29,090 nt of DNA. Source: Campylobacterota bacterium. Lineage in GTDB: Bacteria; Campylobacterota; Campylobacteria; Campylobacterales; Sulfurovaceae. Below, piece after piece: positions 7,064-13,735 of this stretch. Each line of letters begins with the position of its first letter. Position 1 is the first letter of the stretch. A program made the position numbers and the translations under genes. The stretch spans positions 1 through 29,090 of the forward strand of contig DRQB01000092.1 in NCBI GenBank assembly GCA_011330645.1. The letters are read 5' to 3'. The notes under the pieces are model-generated. The model was given only the letters and a program-made list of their open reading frames with translations. It did not search any database and was not told the origin of the DNA.

Positions 7064-7077
7064 GAACCAGTTAGTCC
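7064..7077. promoter_or_regulatory. Second, imperfect GGACTA-type dyad
   Basis: GAACCAGTTAGTCC shares the right arm TAGTCC and the spacing of the dyad at 6988; the left arm has two differences. The spacing between the two sites is 76 bp. Confidence 0.4.
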
Positions 7078-7095
7078 TGAAATTAATAAAAAATT

Positions 7096-7139
7096 GACAA
7101 CTCTTTAAATCCCATATTATAAGGATTTAAAGAGTTGTC
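7096..7139. repeat. 17-bp perfect stem-loop
   Basis: Arms 7096-7112 and 7123-7139 are exact complements around a 10-nt loop. No T-run follows on either strand. Confidence 0.6.
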
Positions 7140-7173
7140 TAGGTAATAAGTCGTTCAATCGTATTATTTATCT

Positions 7174-7220
7174 CTATGAAGGCAAAAAAATAGTTATTTT
7201 TTTGCCTTCATAGGCTTTTT
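7174..7220. terminator. 19-bp perfect stem-loop with T-run on the plus side
   Basis: Arms 7174-7192 and 7195-7213 are exact complements with a 2-nt loop and contain A7/T7 near the tip. GCTTTTTTT follows on the plus strand, the shape of a terminator, yet all neighbouring genes are on the minus strand. It may serve as the 3' end of the DUF302 operon, with the T7 inside the stem. Confidence 0.5.
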
Positions 7221-7407
7221 TTCATATCATCTTCATCTTATGCATCTTTTATAAATTTAAGTGTATTGTTCTATTCTTGCATCATCATACGTGGAAATGA
7301 TAGGTATTATATCAGGCGCCTATCATGACATTAGTACTTGAATGAATAAGAATACAATCTCCTATACTACTATTTAATAGAGATACAATAAGTGCACCTC
7401 TATATTA

Positions 7408-8370
7408 TTAATTATCTAATGTAAAACCCATTTCTTCGAAAGTTTCCACAACTTCAGCATCAATGGATTTCATGTATTTTATGCGTTTTTTATCTTTAAA
7501 ATTTAGTGCTGTAATCCAGTTGCTCACACTAGCATATCCTACGTGCAATTCATTTTTCCCCTTCGGGATGTAGAAATATACAGTACAAGGAGCAAACATA
7601 CCTGCTTCTGGTTTTCCACGGTTGAATATGGAATTAGAAAATTGAAAGTGACACAGCATTGATATCCAGTAGGCATCATATTTTTCAAAATCTAAATCCA
7701 TATCATCATATTCAAATTTAAAGTCCTTAAACCCTGCGATAATAAAATTATGCTTAGAAAATCGTCCATCATGATCTGATACTAAGTCTTCTATATATTC
7801 TTCAAGATCATCAGGCTTATCAAACTTAAGAGTCATTTTAATGAGCCCTTTTTGAGGTAGTGCAGCACTTCTATCTAAAGACTTGTGCAATGTAGGCTTC
7901 ATTTTCTTCTCAATGAGAGAATCAAGACTTTCAATCATTTGAGTAAAGGAGTTCCTATTTTTAGTATCCTTTTCACCTATGATACTTAGCATAGTATCTG
8001 CAGAAAGGTGACCATACCAGGTATTATCATCTTTCTCAATATCTAGCGTCTTATAAGCAAGTAAATTGAAAGGTGCATATGCACCAAAGTCAGGATTTTG
8101 TAGCAGAAGAGGTCTCATCGCTTTTAAGTTCGTTATCCCAAAAAATGAGATCATCTCTACATTTTTCTCTTTAAATTTTTGATAATAAAATTCTTGAATG
8201 TTTTTATTAGATTTTACTATGGAATAACCAATATTTGGAAGTTCCTTCATCAGTTCATTCAGTGCAATTTCTTTATTATCTTCAGAGCCATAAAGTGTTG
8301 CTGTATGCTCTGTAGCATATAAGATATTGAGTAGAATTGATAATGTTAATAATAATTTACCTAGTTTCAT
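7408..8370 (-). CDS. Secreted DUF302-like protein
   Basis: 320 aa with a signal peptide (MKLGKLLLTLSILLNILYAT). The stretch about residues 55-135 (FYYQKFKEKNVEMISFFGIT, NLKAMRPLLLQNPDFGAYAP, FNLLAYKTL) has the pattern of DUF302 proteins, with a name-alike second half near 175-290 (MTLKFDKPDDLEEYIEDL). Function of DUF302 is unknown; members are often extracytoplasmic. It is the last gene of a four-gene operon, 9 nt after the degenerate CMD gene, with a TAAGGA ribosome site. Family call is moderate. Confidence 0.65.
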   Translation of the reverse strand: MKLGKLLLTLSILLNILYATEHTATLYGSEDNKEIALNELMKELPNIGYSIVKSNKNIQEFYYQKFKEKNVEMISFFGITNLKAMRPLLLQNPDFGAYAPFNLLAYKTLDIEKDDNTWYGHLSADTMLSIIGEKDTKNRNSFTQMIESLDSLIEKKMKPTLHKSLDRSAALPQKGLIKMTLKFDKPDDLEEYIEDLVSDHDGRFSKHNFIIAGFKDFKFEYDDMDLDFEKYDAYWISMLCHFQFSNSIFNRGKPEAGMFAPCTVYFYIPKGKNELHVGYASVSNWITALNFKDKKRIKYMKSIDAEVVETFEEMGFTLDN

Positions 8371-8379
8371 TTTATTTCC

Positions 8380-8910
8380 TTAATCATCTTTGACTTTAAA
8401 AGTCTTAAAAAGTGTGTTAACTACATACATCTGGCTTGCAGAACGAACGATGTCAAACATTTCCATCTCACTGATACCAAGATCTTTTAGAAGAGCAATA
8501 TCTTCTGCATTAATGTCATCTGCATTACTGATTGATTTTATTGCAAAAATAAGTAATGCCTTTTGTTTTTTTGCTAGAGGGGCAACCGATGGTAAGACTT
8601 TTATCTCAGTGAGCATATCCTCCGTAAAACCAAAATTCTTTATAAGTATTTTCCCTGCAAGATTTATACAATATTTTGAATCATTTTTGTATGCTGCAAG
8701 GTAACGTATGATATGCATCAATTTCTGGTCTTCGGGTTCCTTAGAAAGCATTTTTTTGACATTTTCCCATTGCATCTTTAGAGCTTCAGGATTGACTGAC
8801 CAAAGGCGTAACCCATTTGGTACCATTCCTCTTTTTTCCAATACCTCATTAAAAACCTCTTTGATTTCACCCGTTGCGTTTTCTAATGTTGATTCATTAA
8901 GTAAACTCAT
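8380..8910 (-). CDS. Degenerate CMD/AhpD-like protein
   Basis: 176 aa without signal peptide. It aligns along its whole length with the two intact CMD paralogues (ENATGEIKEVFNEVLEKRGM, VNPEALKMQWENVKKML, DLGISEMEMFDIVRSASQM). The catalytic segment reads SKYCINLAG, so the first Cys of CxxC is Ser and the His/Asn position is Ala. It cannot form the disulfide relay and is probably a structural or regulatory partner. Its place in the porin operon, 10 nt after the secreted unknown, argues that it is still used. Ribosome site AAGGAG. Confidence 0.75.
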   Translation of the reverse strand: MSLLNESTLENATGEIKEVFNEVLEKRGMVPNGLRLWSVNPEALKMQWENVKKMLSKEPEDQKLMHIIRYLAAYKNDSKYCINLAGKILIKNFGFTEDMLTEIKVLPSVAPLAKKQKALLIFAIKSISNADDINAEDIALLKDLGISEMEMFDIVRSASQMYVVNTLFKTFKVKDD

Positions 8911-8920
8911 TTTTTTCTCC

Positions 8921-9721
8921 TTATTTAAAAACTTTTTTTAATTTTCTCTCTATTGCATCAGGTGCACTAGAAATTTTCATAAATTGCCCTAGCGATAGTA
9001 ATGGATATGAAATAGCCAAATAATATTTAGCGTGTAATGCATATGCTGTACCATTTTCAATAAGTATTGTATAGGGTAGAAGAAGAGCTTTATCCTCACC
9101 AATACTTTCTATAAACTTTTCACTATTCTTAGACATTTTAACACCTACTAGTGTACTGCCATTTGAAAGCTTTACTTGAAATAATTTCTTCTTCTTATTG
9201 ATTTTTTTTAGTAGGTCGGAACCTTTTTTTAGTTCAAGCATATCTTCATAATAAGGCATGGAAAAGGCATAGTGATATTTTTTCAACTCATTGGTATCGA
9301 GGATGTCTTTTGTAGCCTGTAATTTTCCTAATGCCCTGGATAATGATTTTTTAATACTACTTGCTTGACTAGAATCAAAATCTTTTTGTAAAAAAGCATG
9401 AAGCCAATAGCTAGGATTTGTAACCCGTACAGTATTATTTTTTGTATCTACAAGTATCCTTTGTATAGCAGCAAATCCACGGATTTTTTTAGATGACATT
9501 TTTTTGAGTGATTTATTCGTAAATACAATGACCTGCAGATACGATTTTTTTGCAGGAGAGTATGTAGCAAGTACTTTAAATCCAGACCTTTTTAAGTTGC
9601 TTTTTATAACTTTAGCAGGGGTATATACTGCATCATAATATGCAGAGATATTTTTTGCTTCTACAAATGTAGAGGCGAAAATAAGTATAAATATAAGAAT
9701 TTTTGTGTGTATATGGGACAT
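8921..9721 (-). CDS. Secreted protein of unknown function, possibly DUF302-related
   Basis: 266 aa with a signal peptide (KILIFILIFASTFVEA). The mature part is Lys-rich and alternates strands and helices: SNLKRSGFKVLATYSPAKKS, NTVRVTNPSYWLHAFLQKDF, FSMPYYEDMLELKKGSDLL. The opening and the NPSYWLHAF segment recall DUF302-linked proteins, but I cannot confirm this. It sits between the porin (11 nt upstream) and the degenerate CMD gene (10 nt downstream), so it belongs to the same transcript and probably acts in the periplasm. Confidence 0.65.
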   Translation of the reverse strand: MSHIHTKILIFILIFASTFVEAKNISAYYDAVYTPAKVIKSNLKRSGFKVLATYSPAKKSYLQVIVFTNKSLKKMSSKKIRGFAAIQRILVDTKNNTVRVTNPSYWLHAFLQKDFDSSQASSIKKSLSRALGKLQATKDILDTNELKKYHYAFSMPYYEDMLELKKGSDLLKKINKKKKLFQVKLSNGSTLVGVKMSKNSEKFIESIGEDKALLLPYTILIENGTAYALHAKYYLAISYPLLSLGQFMKISSAPDAIERKLKKVFK

Positions 9722-9732
9722 ATTTTATCCTT

Positions 9733-10977
9733 TTAAAATTTATAATTTAGTGCAAAAGCAACAGAATCTTCGGAGTGTGTATTGTTGACATATCCAGGAA
9801 ATGGTTGTCCTGGTTGAGAGAGACCAGATGTGTTGTAGCGTTTTTCTTCTTCTATTTGATACACATAAGATAAATCTATAGAAAATCTTTCTGTAAATTC
9901 ATAACTTCCCCCAATAGCTATATGTTCATTTCCGATAGCTGGAAAACCGACAAGGTTAAAGAAGTTTGCAGCTGCGCCTGCTGGTGTATTTCCATCTTGT
10001 TCAGGAATGGCATCATCTGCGATACTGTATCCAAGTCTTACCGCCCAATTATCTTGCTTATACTGATATCCAATGGCAAAAACATCTTGGTCCTCCCAAC
10101 CAAAATCTTCATATCCCTTTGCACTTGCCCATTTAAACTGTTTATAATCTATGGCAATACTGTGTCCGCCTGTTGTATAGGAAAATCCAATACCTATTTC
10201 TTCTGGCTGTTCTAAATGATCTCCATCAGGAAGTGCCAGTGGAAAATTGCCAAGTGCACCTGTTATTTGATGGTTATAATCCATGTCAATTGCAGATTTA
10301 TATGTAGCACCAAAAACGAGGCCTTTTACTCCGAGACGGGAAAAATCATAAGTCAATCCCACATGTACCCCAAAACCAAAATCTTGCGCGACCCCTCTAC
10401 CCACACTGATCAAGCCTGTAGGGGTAGGCTGAGTATACCCAATATCAAGTGCACCATACTGTAAGATTGGGGAGATTCCTATACTAAAATCATTTTGTTT
10501 ATATGTGATAGGTACTCCAAACTGTAATATCTGTAAATTGGTCAGCATTTGGAAATTTCCTAGATTACCTGCTGCAGGATTGATTGTTGCATCACTATAA
10601 TCAACACCGTTACCTGATGTTCCCCACATTCCAACACCAATATACCAATTTTCATTTATTTTGTGAGCTATAGACACTGATGGAATAACAAATGTATCTG
10701 CATCACTGGAGAGTGTTGGTCCGCCTTGTATTTGAGCATCAATATCTGGCATAAACAATGTTCCTCCAAATGATATTTCGGTACCTTCTACTGAACTTAT
10801 AAGTGCAGGGTTAAGATAACCAGATTCTGCACCAAGCCCCAATGCAATACCCGCACCTGCCATACCCCGTGCTTTTGCACCGACACCTACTAAGTTTTCT
10901 CCATTGGTTGCTAGCAATATTGTAGAGGTTGCAAGTGAAAGTAGGAGTATTTTATTTGTTGTTTTAGCTATATTCAT
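9733..10977 (-). CDS. OmpP1/FadL-family outer-membrane channel
   Basis: 414 aa with a signal peptide ending near LLATNGENL. The FadL signature follows: GVGAKARGMAGAGIALGLGA then SGYLNPALISS. Alternating beta strands run to the C-terminal Phe (FALNYKF), the outer-membrane insertion signal. FadL-type channels pass hydrophobic solutes such as fatty acids or aromatic hydrocarbons across the outer membrane. First gene of a four-gene operon ending with the DUF302-like protein. Ribosome site AAAGGAT. The usual length is about 400-450 aa, so it is complete. Confidence 0.85.
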   Translation of the reverse strand: MNIAKTTNKILLLSLATSTILLATNGENLVGVGAKARGMAGAGIALGLGAESGYLNPALISSVEGTEISFGGTLFMPDIDAQIQGGPTLSSDADTFVIPSVSIAHKINENWYIGVGMWGTSGNGVDYSDATINPAAGNLGNFQMLTNLQILQFGVPITYKQNDFSIGISPILQYGALDIGYTQPTPTGLISVGRGVAQDFGFGVHVGLTYDFSRLGVKGLVFGATYKSAIDMDYNHQITGALGNFPLALPDGDHLEQPEEIGIGFSYTTGGHSIAIDYKQFKWASAKGYEDFGWEDQDVFAIGYQYKQDNWAVRLGYSIADDAIPEQDGNTPAGAAANFFNLVGFPAIGNEHIAIGGSYEFTERFSIDLSYVYQIEEEKRYNTSGLSQPGQPFPGYVNNTHSEDSVAFALNYKF

Positions 10978-11062
10978 AGTTTAATCCTTTTTAAATATAT
11001 GGTTGGCTTATAGTTAAGCATTTTGGCCTCAAAATAAGGCAGTTTTTCCTATACCTTTTAAA

Positions 11063-11117
11063 GATATAAGAGAGTGGATTGCAAAGTTTAGGACAAGCAT
11101 ATCCACTCACTTATATC
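11063..11117. repeat. Stem-loop 1 (17-bp arms, 1 mismatch)
   Basis: Arms 11063-11079 and 11101-11117 differ at one position; the 21-nt loop contains GTTTAGGAC. There is no terminator-like T-run. Confidence 0.6.
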
Positions 11118-11135
11118 TTCATATTTGTACTGACC

Positions 11136-11199
11136 GAAAAGATAAAAGAGTAGCCCAAAAAAGGACTTGAACAAACATAGGCTACTCATCTATCTTTTC
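11136..11199. repeat. Stem-loop 2 (20-bp arms, 2 mismatches)
   Basis: Arms 11136-11155 and 11180-11199 pair at 18 of 20 positions. The tip GAGTAGCC/GGCTACTC is close to the AAGTAGCC stem of the terminator at 6314-6375. Confidence 0.6.
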
Positions 11200-11222
11200 A
11201 ATAAATTACGATGGTATGATAG

Positions 11223-11289
11223 GAGATAGGAGAACAGCCCCACAAGGAAGGGGGGAGTCAGGAGGGTAGCAGGGCTGCTCTCCTATCTC
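11223..11289. repeat. Stem-loop 3 (18-bp arms, G-rich loop)
   Basis: Arms 11223-11240 and 11272-11289 pair at 17 of 18 positions; the remaining one can be a G-U pair on one strand. The 31-nt loop contains a run of six G and GGAGGG, unusual for this AT-rich DNA. Confidence 0.6.
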
Positions 11290-11295
11290 TTATAC

Positions 11296-11331
11296 TTTCT
11301 CTGTCCTAAATTATGGGCAGAGAAAAAAATA
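11296..11331. terminator. Stem-loop 4, possible terminator of the periplasmic CMD gene
   Basis: TTTCTCTG (11296-11303) pairs with CAGAGAAA (11318-11325) around a 14-nt loop with CCTAAAT. It starts about 55 nt after the CMD stop on the minus strand. On the plus strand A-rich sequence follows, so termination strength on the minus strand is doubtful. Confidence 0.4.
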
Positions 11332-11385
11332 CAAGTAAATTGCATTTAAAATCATTATGCTAACAATGATTGAATCAGTCATATT

Positions 11386-11994
11386 TTAGAAATCTCTAGG
11401 AATCTTCAGTGTATCAACCATAAGTGTCATGGCTACCATTTGTGTTGACATCTTAAGTCCATCGAAAATATCTTTATTTGACCAACCTAATTTTCTTAGT
11501 TCATCAACTTGTGCTTTATCAACTTTTTTGGGATTACGTGTAGCATCTACCATAAAGATAAGCATTTTTTTGTCTTTTTCATTTAGGCTTGTTGCATTTC
11601 TTGGATCCTTTTTGACGGCATTGATTTCCTTCATATCTAGCTTAAACATATTGATAAGCATACCTTCGTTGAACCCTACACAATAATCACAATAAAGTGC
11701 GTCAGCAGCAGAAACTGACATACGCATCATCGCTTGTAATTTTTGAGAAAAGTTTTCATTGTTAAGTGCACCAAATTGAGACCATAGTACTTTTAGCATT
11801 GCTGGATTCGTGCTATGCTGGGCAATAGGAGCAGGAACCATTCCAAATGCACCCTTAACCTGGTCATATATCGCTTTGACTTCACCTTTTGCATCTTTGA
11901 CTGATGTATATGGTACTAATGACTCACTAGCACTTGCGGTTATGCTCCCAAATGTAAGAGCTACAGCCAATGCTGCTTTTGTTAATAATTTCAT
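11386..11994 (-). CDS. Carboxymuconolactone decarboxylase/AhpD-like protein, periplasmic
   Basis: 202 aa with a signal peptide (LLTKAALAVALTFGSITASA), so exported. The mature part is a close paralogue of the cytoplasmic protein at 5477: LVPYTSVKDAKGEVKAIYDQ, CDYCVGFNEGMLINMF, NEKDKKMLIFMVDATRNPKK, IPRDF end. CDYC is the redox pair; Asn replaces the AhpD His. A periplasmic CxxC protein of this fold might cycle with Dsb-type partners (inference). Ribosome site AAAGGA. Three TGTACT-type operators lie within 200 bp upstream, and the tetR gene is next on the same strand. Confidence 0.8.
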   Translation of the reverse strand: MKLLTKAALAVALTFGSITASASESLVPYTSVKDAKGEVKAIYDQVKGAFGMVPAPIAQHSTNPAMLKVLWSQFGALNNENFSQKLQAMMRMSVSAADALYCDYCVGFNEGMLINMFKLDMKEINAVKKDPRNATSLNEKDKKMLIFMVDATRNPKKVDKAQVDELRKLGWSNKDIFDGLKMSTQMVAMTLMVDTLKIPRDF

Positions 11995-12011
11995 AATTTT
12001 CCTTTATAATA

Positions 12012-12027
12012 TGTACTCATAAGTACA
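12012..12027. promoter_or_regulatory. TGTACT-N4-AGTACA operator 1 (CMD promoter)
   Basis: TGTACTCATAAGTACA has perfect 6-bp arms. It directly abuts the likely minus-strand -10 box (TATTAT/TATAAA, 12003-12011), so bound repressor would block RNA polymerase. Confidence 0.7.
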
Positions 12028-12080
12028 AAAATGTACGCCTCAAATAAATCTGTTTCCCATGTATCCCATTAGTAGAAATA

Positions 12081-12096
12081 TGTACTTAGGAGTACA
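12081..12096. promoter_or_regulatory. TGTACT-N4-AGTACA operator 2 (CMD promoter)
   Basis: TGTACTTAGGAGTACA has perfect 6-bp arms, 69 bp upstream of operator 1. Confidence 0.7.
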
Positions 12097-12145
12097 ATAG
12101 TCCTTCTAAAAAAGATACTATAGATATACTTTTATATCTTATGTA

Positions 12146-12187
12146 TTGGGAATTATTATGTACTTTCAAGTACATAATAATTCCCAA
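12146..12187. promoter_or_regulatory. 42-bp palindrome with operator core
   Basis: Arms 12146-12165 and 12168-12187 are perfect 20-bp complements around a 2-nt centre. The middle reads TGTACTTTCAAGTACA, so a third operator is embedded in a potential long hairpin 27 nt after the tetR stop. It may act both as operator and as transcript end for tetR. Confidence 0.65.
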
Positions 12188-12213
12188 GAAAAGATACTAG
12201 AATAGTGCGTACA

Positions 12214-12813
12214 CTACTCAAGTATTTCTTCAATACTTTCTATTATGTCGTTAATTGTTTCTTGCTCAGCGTTTGATTGTATTGTTACTACTAGTCCATT
12301 AAGTGAATTAAGATATCTTCCTGTAAGTTTTTCTTGTGACTTATTTGTGGAAATTTCTCCTTTTTCTTGAGCCTCCATAATAAATGAGGCAAATAGCGCT
12401 CTCATCTCATTAAATTCAATGGCAACTTTATGACTAAGGTCGACATGTGCTCCATAACATTCACTAGCAGAGTTTGCAAGAAGACATCCCCTAACTTTTC
12501 CTGTTTCCTGTAATTCCTGAACGGAGAACTTTGCGAGAGAAATTAATGTTTCTCTAGGACCTATTTTATTCTTCATATCTACAAGCGTTGATTCAATATG
12601 CTTTCTATAGAACTCAAGTGTTCGAATAAAAATTTCTTCTTTACTCTTAAAGGTAGCATAAAATGAGCTTTTTTTGATACCCATAGCAGCAACTAAATCA
12701 TCTATATAGGTATTGTCATATCCATGTTCCCAAAAGTAGTGCATTGCTGCAGTTAGTACTTCTATCTCATCAAATTCTCTTGGTCTTCCACGTGTCTGTA
12801 TTTTGTTATTCAT
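12214..12813 (-). CDS. TetR/AcrR-family repressor (second)
   Basis: 199 aa from the ATG at 12813 (MNNKIQTRGRPREFDEIEVL); the longer frame from 12849 would include operator DNA. RGRPREFD followed by the helix-turn-helix (AAMHYFWEHGYDNTYIDDLV, MGIKKSSFYATFKSKEEIF) is typical of the NemR/AcuR-like group. The ligand domain carries VRGCLLANSASE; a Cys in this GCL segment is the redox or electrophile sensor in some relatives. Two operators lie upstream (12824 and 12867) and three downstream in front of the CMD gene, indicating autorepression and control of the CMD genes. Confidence 0.85.
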   Translation of the reverse strand: MNNKIQTRGRPREFDEIEVLTAAMHYFWEHGYDNTYIDDLVAAMGIKKSSFYATFKSKEEIFIRTLEFYRKHIESTLVDMKNKIGPRETLISLAKFSVQELQETGKVRGCLLANSASECYGAHVDLSHKVAIEFNEMRALFASFIMEAQEKGEISTNKSQEKLTGRYLNSLNGLVVTIQSNAEQETINDIIESIEEILE

Positions 12814-12823
12814 AATTGTATTA

Positions 12824-12839
12824 TAGACTAATGAGTACA
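12824..12839. promoter_or_regulatory. Degenerate operator before tetR
   Basis: TAGACTAATGAGTACA keeps one perfect half (AGTACA) and 4 of 6 bases in the other, with the same 16-bp spacing. It starts 10 bp upstream of the tetR start codon. Confidence 0.5.
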
Positions 12840-12866
12840 TAAATGTCAAGGATAATTTTAAAATTA

Positions 12867-12882
12867 TGTACTTTTAAGTACA
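12867..12882. promoter_or_regulatory. Perfect operator before tetR
   Basis: TGTACTTTTAAGTACA has perfect 7-bp arms with a 2-bp centre, 54 bp upstream of the tetR start. It supports autoregulation. Confidence 0.7.
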
Positions 12883-13046
12883 ATTTTATTCTTTCTTCAT
12901 CTTTTCATTACACCTGATATAGCATTATATGCTGCTTCAGCGACACATTTTAGTCAAGAATTTTTTACAGTTAAATAGATTAAAGAATGAAAAAATTAGA
13001 TTATTAAAATAAAATTTCATGAAAATTACTTTAATGAAGGAGCAGT

Positions 13047-13145
13047 TCGGTAGGTAAAACTACATTATCTCGTGAAATAGGTAAGATAAGCAATTCTTTA
13101 TAGGAAGAGGTTATCCAGCATTAATTAGAAAGATTATCTATAAAA
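13047..13145 (+). pseudogene. Possible IS30-type transposase fragment
   Basis: One frame reads SVGKTTLSREIGKISNSL then a stop. The next frame continues RGYPALIRKI. Together they recall the helix-turn-helix and following segment of IS30 transposases (STISREL...RGYRP). No ends or inverted repeats are seen. The assignment is weak. Confidence 0.25.
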
Positions 13146-13256
13146 CTAACATCAGTGGAGCTGTACGTTGTCAGTTTAGAAAACTCATTAAAATAAAAGG
13201 TGCCTCCCCAAAGGAGGGGAACAGTCTTCTAAATCATTGTATAGGAGGTACTCAAT

Positions 13257-13298
13257 ATGCATAAAAGTAGACTGTACCAGTATGGAATTGGTCATTGA
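13257..13298 (+). pseudogene. Truncated 5' end of a gene, 13 codons
   Basis: A consensus ribosome site (AGGAGG, 13243-13248) stands 8 nt before an ATG whose frame MHKSRLYQYGIGH ends at TGA. A site this strong with such a short frame suggests the broken start of a lost gene or a leader peptide. Confidence 0.3.
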
Positions 13299-13339
13299 TT
13301 ATTTCACAACTGGAAATCTTCCTTTAAAATTTTCTTATA

Positions 13340-13558
13340 CTATGTTTTTCTTGTCATACTTACCCATTTTGCTACAGAACGTATAGGATAAAGTACCTTG
13401 CCTCCAACTTTTTTGTATTCTATCCCAATACCATTGGCTATATCACGGTTCAGGCTACTTTGGCTCCGATTTATAACTTTTGAAACCTCCTTTTTAGTTA
13501 ACATTAATTTATTTTGAAAAATTCTTTCTAAATCTTTCATTGTATCTTCGATATCCAT
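13340..13558 (-). CDS. Small helix-turn-helix protein, excisionase/AlpA-like
   Basis: 72 aa from the ATG at 13558, chosen because AAAGGAT precedes it; the frame opens further up to 13612. The segment LTKKEVSKVINRSQSSLNRD then GIEYKKVGGKVLYPIRSVAK is a winged-helix DNA-binding module as in MerR-like/AlpA/excisionase proteins, where the second part places a domain such as KxxGxxxxYxxxxVxxW. Such proteins control excision or integrase genes of genomic islands. It is divergent from the DUF1173-like gene with 177 bp between them. Partner integrase is likely the one at 16081. Confidence 0.6.
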   Translation of the reverse strand: MDIEDTMKDLERIFQNKLMLTKKEVSKVINRSQSSLNRDIANGIGIEYKKVGGKVLYPIRSVAKWVSMTRKT

Positions 13559-13735
13559 TTTGTATATCCTTTGTTTAAGTTTTAGATGTGTATCTGAATT
13601 AGATTGTGGCATAAAAAATAGATGATTTTAAAAAATCTGAGCATTAAAAATTATATATAACAAAAAGAAGGAAAAATTGATAATTTTTAACGAATCAAAT
13701 GTGTATAATAAAAAATAAAATAAAGGAATAAGAAT

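Larger units (their letters stand above)
6925..7407. other. Intergenic region: dyads and three stem-loops
   Basis: No gene is visible. The SRPBCC promoter side (6988-7077) holds three dyads. The rest holds perfect stem-loops at 7096-7139 and 7174-7213 and an 8-bp-arm inverted repeat at 7297-7326 whose loop contains GGCGCC. The part from 7327 to 7407 shows nothing clear. Confidence 0.7.
10978..11385. other. Intergenic region with four tandem stem-loops
   Basis: There is no gene between the periplasmic CMD gene and the porin operon. Four stem-loops at 11063, 11136, 11223 and 11296 fill the central 263 bp. Only the outermost has a run of A/T next to it. No TGTACT-type operator is present. Confidence 0.7.
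12850..13339. other. Intergenic region with mobile-element debris
   Basis: After the tetR operator the DNA has no intact gene. It contains a possible transposase fragment (13047-13145), a short stem CCTCC/GGAGG (13203-13217), and a strong ribosome site with a 13-residue frame (13243-13298). Confidence 0.5.

Noticed and set aside
11063..11325. CRISPR array
   Set aside because: The units are inverted repeats of different sequence and size, not direct repeats with regular spacers, and no cas genes are near.
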